Shown in pieces: positions 56,589 to 64,000 of a DNA stretch of 64,000 nucleotides. Positions within the stretch are counted from its first letter, which is position 1. Each line of letters opens with the position of its first letter. The notes below the pieces were generated by a model, which ran no database searches, was not told where the DNA came from, and worked only from the letters and a program-made list of their open reading frames with translations. Source of the DNA: Pleurodeles waltl (lineage: Eukaryota; Chordata; Amphibia; Caudata; Salamandridae); NCBI RefSeq assembly GCF_031143425.1, contig NC_090444.1, forward strand, positions 61,623,533-61,687,532, read 5' to 3'. The position numbers and the translations under genes are program-made.

Positions 56589-59500
56589 CTGGCACACAGC
56601 CAGGCGAGGGCACAGGAACAGTCTAGGGTAGAACCAGGGGCCTGGCACACGCACTGGCAAGGGCACACAGAGAGCCGTGGGCAGAGCTGAGCCAGGGGCC
56701 TTGCACACACAGGCGAGGGCACACGGACAGTCTGGGGTAGAACTAGGGGCCTGGCGCACGCACACACATACACGGGAGGGCACACGGACAGCCTTGGGAA
56801 GAGCTGAGCCAGGGGCCTTGCACACACACAGGAGAGGGCTCCCCGACAGTCTAGGGTAGAGCCATGGGCCTGGCACACACACAGGCGAGGGCACACGGAC
56901 AGCCTTGGGTAGAGCCAGGGGCCCGCCACACACAGGTGAGGGCACGCAGACAGCCTTGAGTAGAGCCAGGGGTTGGCAGGTGAGGGCACGTGGACAGCCT
57001 TGGGTAGAGCCAGGGACCCGGCACACACAGGTGAGGGCACGCGGACAGCGTAGAGTCAGGGCCCGGCACACACAGGTGAGGGCCCACAGACAGTCTGGGG
57101 TAGAACTAGGGGCCTGGCGCACGCACACACATACACGGGAGGGCACACGGACAGCCTTGGGAAGAGCTGAGCCAGGGGCCTTGCACACACACAGGAGAGG
57201 GCTCCCCGACAGTCTAGGGTAGAGCCATGGGCCTGGCACACACACAGGCGAGGGCACACGGACAGCCTTGGGTAGAGCCAGGGGCCCGCCACACACAGGT
57301 GAGGGCACGCAGACAGCCTTGAGTAGAGCCAGGGGCTGGCAGGTGAGGGCACGTGGACAGCCTTGGGTAGAGCCAGGGACCCGGCACACACAGGTGAGGG
57401 CACGCGGACAGCGTAGAGTCAGGGCCCGGCACACACAGGTGAGGGCCCACAGACAGCCTTGAGTAGAGCCGTGGGCCCGCCACACACAGGTGAGGGCACG
57501 CAGACAGCCTTGGGTAGAGCCAGGGGCCGGCAGGTGAGGGCACGTGGACAGCCTTGGGTAGAGCCAGGGACCCGGCACACACAGGTGAGGGCACGCGGAC
57601 AGCGTAGAGTCAGGGCTTGGCACACACAGGTGAGGGTACGGGGACAGCCTTGGGTAGAGCCAGGGGCCTGGGCCAGGGGCCTGGCACACACAGGTGAGGG
57701 CACACAGACAGCCTTGGGTAGAGTCAGGGACCCGGCACACACAGGTGAGGGCACGCGGACAGCCTTGGGTAGAGCCAGGGTCTGGCACACACAGGTGAGG
57801 GCACGCGGACAGCCTTGGGTAGAGCCAGGGTCTGGCACACACAGGTGAGAGCCCACGGACAGCCTTGGGTAGAGCCAGGGGCCCGGCACTCACAGGTGAG
57901 GGCACGCGGACAGCCTTGGGTAGAGCCATGGACCCAGCACACACAGGTGCTGGCACGCGGACAGTCTTGGGTAGAGTCAGGGGCCAGGCACACACAGCCG
58001 AGGGCACGCGGACAGCCTTGGGTAGAGTCAGGGGCCCGGCACACACAGCTGAGGGCACACGGACAGCCTTGGGTAGAGTCAGGGACCCGGCACACACAGG
58101 TGAGGGCACATGGACAGCCATGGGTAGAGCCAGGGGCCGGCACACACAGATGAGGGCACGCGGACAGCCTTGGGTAGAGCCAGGGGCCCGCCACACACAG
58201 GTGAGGGCACGCAGACAGCCTTGAGTAGAGCCAGGGGTTGGCAGGTGAGGGCACGTGGACAGCCTTGGGTAGAGCCAGGGACCCGGCACACACAGGTGAG
58301 GGCACGCGGACAGCGTAGAGTCAGGGCCCGGCACACACAGGTGAGGGCCCACAGACAGTCTGGGGTAGAACTAGGGGCCTGGCGCACGCACACACATACA
58401 CGGGAGGGCACACGGACAGCCTTGGGAAGAGCTGAGCCAGGGGCCTTGCACACACACAGGAGAGGGCTCCCCGACAGTCTAGGGTAGAGCCATGGGCCTG
58501 GCACACACACAGGCGAGGGCACACGGACAGCCTTGGGTAGAGCCAGGGGCCCGCCACACACAGGTGAGGGCACGCAGACAGCCTTGAGTAGAGCCAGGGG
58601 CTGGCAGGTGAGGGCACGTGGACAGCCTTGGGTAGAGCCAGGGACCCGGCACACACAGGTGAGGGCACGCGGACAGCGTAGAGTCAGGGCCCGGCACACA
58701 CAGGTGAGGGCCCACAGACAGCCTTGAGTAGAGCCGTGGGCCCGCCACACACAGGTGAGGGCACGCAGACAGCCTTGGGTAGAGCCAGGGGCCGGCAGGT
58801 GAGGGCACGTGGACAGCCTTGGGTAGAGCCAGGGACCCGGCACACACAGGTGAGGGCACGCGGACAGCGTAGAGTCAGGGCTTGGCACACACAGGTGAGG
58901 GTACGGGGACAGCCTTGGGTAGAGCCAGGGGCCTGGGCCAGGGGCCTGGCACACACAGGTGAGGGCACACAGACAGCCTTGGGTAGAGTCAGGGACCCGG
59001 CACACACAGGTGAGGGCACGCGGACAGCCTTGGGTAGAGCCAGGGTCTGGCACACACAGGTGAGGGCACGCGGACAGCCTTGGGTAGAGCCAGGGTCTGG
59101 CACACACAGGTGAGAGCCCACGGACAGCCTTGGGTAGAGCCAGGGGCCCGGCACTCACAGGTGAGGGCACGCGGACAGCCTTGGGTAGAGCCATGGACCC
59201 AGCACACACAGGTGCTGGCACGCGGACAGTCTTGGGTAGAGTCAGGGGCCAGGCACACACAGCCGAGGGCACGCGGACAGCCTTGGGTAGAGTCAGGGGC
59301 CCGGCACACACAGCTGAGGGCACACGGACAGCCTTGGGTAGAGTCAGGGACCCGGCACACACAGGTGAGGGCACATGGACAGCCATGGGTAGAGCCAGGG
59401 GCCGGCACACACAGATGAGGGCACGCGGACAGCCTTGGGTAGAGCCAGGGGCCCGCACACATAGGTGAGGACACGCGGACAGCCTTGGGTAGAGCCAGAG

Positions 59501-62500
59501 GCCTGGCACTCACAGGTGAGGGCACGCTGACAGCCTTGGGTAGAGCCTGGGGTCTGGAACACACAGGTGAGGGCACGCGGACAGCCTTGGGAAGAATTGG
59601 GTGGAGCCATGGGCCCGGCACACACAGGTGAGGGCCCACGGACAGCCATGGGTAGAGCCAGGGACCGGCACACACAGGTGAGGGCACGCGGACAGCCTTG
59701 GGTAGAGCCAGGGGCCCGGCACACACAGGTGCTGGCACGCGGACAGTCTTGGGTAGAGCCAGGGGCCTGACACACACAGGTGAGGGCACGCAGACAGCCT
59801 TGGGTAGAGCCAGGGGCCCGCACACACAGCTGAGGGCCTGCGGTCAGCCTTGGGTAGAGCCAGGGACCCGGCACACACATGTGAGGGCACGCGGGCAGCC
59901 TTGGGTAGAATTGGGTGGTCCATGGGCCCGGCACACACAGGTGAGGGCACGCGGGCAGCCTTGGGTAGAGCCAGGGGCCCGGCACACACAGGTGAGGGCA
60001 TGCGGACAGCCTTGGGTAGAGTCAGGGGCCCGGCACACACAGGTGAGGGCACACGGACAGCCTTGGGTAGAGCCAGGGGCCGGCACACACAGGTGAGGGC
60101 ACGCGGACAGCCTTTGGTAGAGCCAGGGGCCCGCACACACAGGTGAGGGCACGCGGACAGCCTTGGGTAGAGCCAGAGGCCCGGCACTCACAGGTGAGGG
60201 CACGCTGACAGCCTTGGGTAGAGCCTGGGGTCTGGAACACACAGGTGAGGGCACGCGGACAGCCTTGGGTAGAATTGGGTGGAGCCATGGGCCCGGCACA
60301 CACAAGTGAGGGCCAACGGACAGCCATGGGTAGAGCCAGGGACCGGCACACACAGGTGAGGGCGCGCGGACAGCCTTGGGTAGAGCCAGGGGCCCGGCAC
60401 ACACAGGTGCTGGCACGCGGACAGTCTTGGGTAGAGTCAGGGGCCTGACACACACAGGTGAGGGCACGAGGACAGCCTTGGGTTGAGCCAGGGGCCCGCA
60501 TACACAGCTGAGGGCCCGCGGGCAGCATTGGGTAGAGCCAGGGACCCGGCACACACATGTAAGGTCACGCGGGCAGCCTTGGGTAGAATTGGGTGGGCCA
60601 TGGGCCCGGCACACACAGGTGAGGGCACGCGGGCAGCCTTGGGTAGAGCCAGGGTATGGCACACACAGGTGAGGGCACGCGGACAGCCTTGGGTAGAGCC
60701 AGGGGCCAGGCACACACAGGTGAGGGCACGCGGACAGTCTTGGGTAGAGTCAGGGGCCCGGCACACACAGGCGAGGGCACGCGGACAGCCTTGGGCAGAG
60801 CCAAGGGCCGGCACACACATAGGTGAGGGCACGCGGACAGCCTTGGGTAGAGCCAAGGGCCGGCACACACATAGGTGAGGGCACGCGGACAGCCTTGGGT
60901 AGAGCCAGGGGCCCGGCACACACAGGTGAGGGCACGTCGACAGCCTTGGGAAGAGCCAAGGGCCGGCACACACATAGGTGAGGGCACGCGGATAGCCTTG
61001 GGTAAAGCCAAGGGCCGGCACACACAGGTGAGGGCACGCGGACAGCCTTGGGTAGAGCCAGGGGCCTGGCACACACACAGGCGAGGGCACACAGACAGCC
61101 TTGGGTAGAGCCAGGGGCCCGCCACACACAGGTGAGGGCACGCAGACAGCCTTGAGTAGCCCAGGGGCTGGCAGGTGAGGGCACGTGGACAGCCTTGGGT
61201 AGAGCCAGGGACCCGGCACACACAGGTGAGGGCACGCGGACAGCGTAGAGTCAGGGCCCGGCACACACAGGTGAGGGCCCACAGACAGCCTTGAGTAGAG
61301 CCAGGGGCCCGCCACACACAGGTGAGGGCACACAGACAGCCTTGGGTAGAGCCAGGGGCCGGCAGGTGAGGGCACGTGGACAGCCTTGGGTAGAGCCAGG
61401 AACCCGGCACACACAGGTGAGGGCACGCGGACAGCGTAGAGTCAGGGCCTGGCACACACAGGTGAGGGCACGGGGACAGCCTTGGGTAGAGCCAGGGGCC
61501 TGGGCCAGGGGCCTGGCACACACAGGTGAGGGCACACAGACAGCCTTGGGTAGAGTCAGGGACCCGGCACACACAGGTGAGGGCACGCGGACAGCCTTGG
61601 GTAGAGCCAGGGTCTGGCACACACAGGTGAGGGCACGCGGACAGCCTTGGGTAGAGCCAGGGTCTGGCACACACACGTGAGAGCCCACAGACAGCCTTGG
61701 GTAGAGCCAGGGGCCCGGCACACACAGGTGAGGGCATGCGGACAGCCTTGGGTAGAGTCAGGGGCCCGGCACACACAGCTGAGGGCACACGGACAGCCTT
61801 GGGTAGAGTCAGGGACCCGGCACACACAGGTGAGGGCACATGGACAGCCATGGGTAGAGCCAGGGGCCGGCACACACAGGTGAGGGCACGCGGACAGCCT
61901 TGGGTAGAGCCAGGGGCCCGCACACACAGGTGAGGAGACGCGGACAGCCTTGGGTAGAGCCAGAGGCCCGGCACTCACAGGTGAGGGCACGCTGACAGCC
62001 TTGGGTAGAGCCTGGGGTCTGGAACACAGGTGAGGGCACGCGGACAGCCTTGGGAAGAATTGGGTGGAGCCATGGGCCCGGCACACACAGGTGAGGGCCC
62101 ACGGACAGCCATGGGTAGAGCCAGGGACCGGCACACAAAGGTGAGGGCACGCGGACAGCCTTGGGTAGAGCCAGGGGCCCGGCACACACAGGTGCTGGCA
62201 CACGGACAGTCTTGGGTAGAGCCAGGGGCCTGACACACACAGGTGAGGGCACGCAGACAGCCTTGGGTAGAGCCAGGGGCCCGCACACACAGCTGAGGGC
62301 CTGCGGGCAGCCTTGGGTAGAGCCAGGGACCCGGCACACACATGTGAGGGCAAGCGGGCAGCCTTGGGTAGAATTGGGTGGTCCATGGGCCCGGCACACA
62401 CAGGTGACGGCACGCGGGCAGCCTTGGGTAGAGCCAGGGGCCCGGCACACACAGGTGAGGGCATGCGGACAGCCTTGGGTAGAGTCAGGGGCCCGGCACA

Positions 62501-64000
62501 CACAGGTGAGGGCACACGGACAGCCTTGGGTAGAGCCAGGGGCCGGCACACACAGGTGAGGGCACGCGGACAGCCTTGGGTAGAGCCAGAGGCCCGGCAC
62601 TCACAGGTGAGGGCACGCTGACAGCCTTGGGTAGAGCCTGGGGTCTGGAACACACAGGTGAGGGCACGTGGACAGCCTTGGGTAGAATTGGGTGGAGCCA
62701 TGGGCCCGGCACACACAAGTGAGGGCCAACGGACAGCCATGGGTAGAGCCAGGGACCGGCACACACAGGTGAGGACACGCGGACAGCCTTGGGTAGAGCC
62801 AGGGGCCCGGCACACACAGGTGCTGGCACACGGACAGTCTTGGGTAGAGCCAGGGGCCTGACACACACAGGTGAGGGCACGCGGACAGCCTTGGGTAGAG
62901 CCAGGTGCCCGCACACACAGCTGAGGGCCCGCGGGCAGCCTTGGGTAGAGCCAGGGACCCGGCACACACATGTGAGGGCACGCGGGCAGCCTTGGCTAGA
63001 ATTGGGTGGGCCATGGGCCCGGCACACACAGGTGAGGGCACGCGGGCAGCTTTGGGTAGAGCCAGGGTCTGGCACACACAGGTGAGGGCACGCGGACAGC
63101 CTTGGGTAGAGCCAGGGGCCAGGCACACACAGGTGAGGGCACGCGGACAGTCTTGGGTAGAGTCAGGGGCCCGAAACACACAGGCGAGGGCACGCGGACA
63201 GCCTTGGGCAGAGCCAAGGGCCGGCACACACATAGGTGAGGGCACGCGCACAGCCTTGGGTAGAGCCAAGGGCCGGCACACACATAGGTGAGGGCACGCG
63301 GACAGCCTTGGGTAGAGCCAGGGGCCCGGCACACACAGGTGAGGGCACGTGGACAGCCTTGGGAAGAGCCAAGGGCCGGCACACACATAGGTGAGGGCAC
63401 GCGGATAGCCTTGGGTAAAGCCAAGGGCCGGCACACACAGGTGAGGGCACGCAGACAGCCTTGGGTAGAGCCAGGGGCCCGGCACACACAGGTGACGGCC
63501 CTCGGACAGCCATGGGTAGAGCCAGGGACCGGCACACACAGGTGAGGGCACGCGGACAGCCTTGGGTAGAGCCAGGGGCCCAGCACACACAGGTGCTGGC
63601 ACGCAGACAGCCTTGGGTAGAGTCAGGGGCCCGGCACACAGAGGTAAGGGCACACGGACAGCCTTGGGTAGAGTCAGGGGCCCGGCACACACAGGTGAGG
63701 GCACACGGACAGCCTTGGGTAGAGCCAGGGGCCGGCACACACAGGTGAGGGCACACGGACAGCCTTGGGTAGAGCCAGGGGCCCGCACACACAGGTGAGG
63801 GCACGCGGACAGCCTTGGGTAGAGCCAGAGGCCCGGCACTCACAGGTGAGGGCACGCTGACAGCCTTGGGTAGAGCCTGGGGTCTAGAACACACAGGTGA
63901 GGGCACGCGGACAGCCTTGGGTAGAATTGGGTGGAGCCATGGGCCCGGCACTCACAGGTGAGGGCCCACGGACAGCCATGGGTAGAGCCAGGGACCGGCA
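56589..64000. repeat. 51-bp minisatellite array, about 145 units, open-ended
   Basis: Unit: GTGAGGGCACGCGGACAGCC, TTGGGTAGAGCCAGGGGCCC, GGCACACACAG. The array continues past the window end. 51 bp is 17 codons, so huge frames occur on both strands (607 residues minus at 58352-56529; others 329-476); they are artefacts. Variant units (ATTGGGTGGAGCCATGGGCC, GTGCTGGCACGCGGACAG) are spaced as higher-order patterns. Confidence 0.97.
56905..59434. repeat. 1,265-bp higher-order tandem duplication in the 51-bp array
   Basis: Segments about 56905-58169 and 58170-59434 match almost base for base, at an offset of exactly 1,265 bp. This includes rare variant units (ACGCACACACATACACGGGA) and both GGGGTTGGCAGG at 56970 and 58235. 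A third weaker block (61291-61680) repeats part of it. Confidence 0.9.

Noticed and set aside
56529..58352. 607-residue minus-strand open frame
   Set aside because: Lies in the 51-bp array (17 codons per unit); comparable frames occur on both strands and the peptide is a simple repeat.
1..64000. Telomeric TTAGGG arrays
   Set aside because: None seen on either strand, so a subtelomeric position remains only an inference from minisatellite density.

Overview
This window looks like non-coding, repeat-dominated DNA from a very large vertebrate genome, most likely a salamander. That inference rests on long Ty3/Gypsy LTRs, a PIF/Harbinger family whose ends begin GGCC-TCATTA, L2-type LINE tails, hAT-type MITEs and abundant GC-rich minisatellites. 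From memory several of these families resemble those of the newt Pleurodeles; no database search was possible. I find no host protein-coding gene I can defend. Nearly all long open frames either belong to mobile elements or are artefacts of tandem repeats whose period is a multiple of 3 or which lack stops in several frames.

Layout. 191-13212: a minus-strand Ty3/Gypsy-like element with a SCAN-like gag, a CCHC knuckle and an aspartic protease but no reverse transcriptase or integrase. Its 3' LTR is split by an 8,020-bp PIF/Harbinger transposon (1465-9484) flanked by a TAA duplication. That transposon carries a broken HARBI1-type transposase on the minus strand and, unusually, two different Myb/SANT-like genes on the plus strand, one on each side of the transposase. 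13213-15246: a second, retrovirus-like fragment on the minus strand (LTR with TATA box, splice donor, decayed env-like frame). 15.5-31.4 kb: five minisatellite arrays (80, 20/40, ~60-70, 42 and ~62 bp units), with a tRNA-type SINE, two hAT-type MITEs and a Harbinger-like insertion inside a polypurine tract. 32-43 kb: decayed repeats including an L2 LINE end, a foldback-rich family, a TIR repeat, a hAT MITE and a candidate LTR. 43.4-50.1 kb: an 83-bp minisatellite, a second copy of one MITE, a cluster of hairpins built from a motif resembling the ZNF143/THAP11 site, an L2 reverse-transcriptase remnant and a 604-bp Harbinger MITE. 52.4-53.2 kb: a Penelope-like GIY-YIG remnant. 53.5 kb to the end: a TG-rich ~60-bp array, a CpG-rich stretch with a 91-bp array, and a 51-bp array of more than 7.4 kb that runs off the window and contains a 1,265-bp higher-order duplication.

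How parts relate. Nesting gives an order of events: Gypsy insertion before Harbinger insertion; an older foldback-rich repeat before the 604-bp MITE. The concentration of ten GC-rich minisatellites within 50 kb suggests a recombination-prone, possibly subtelomeric, location, although no telomeric repeat is present.
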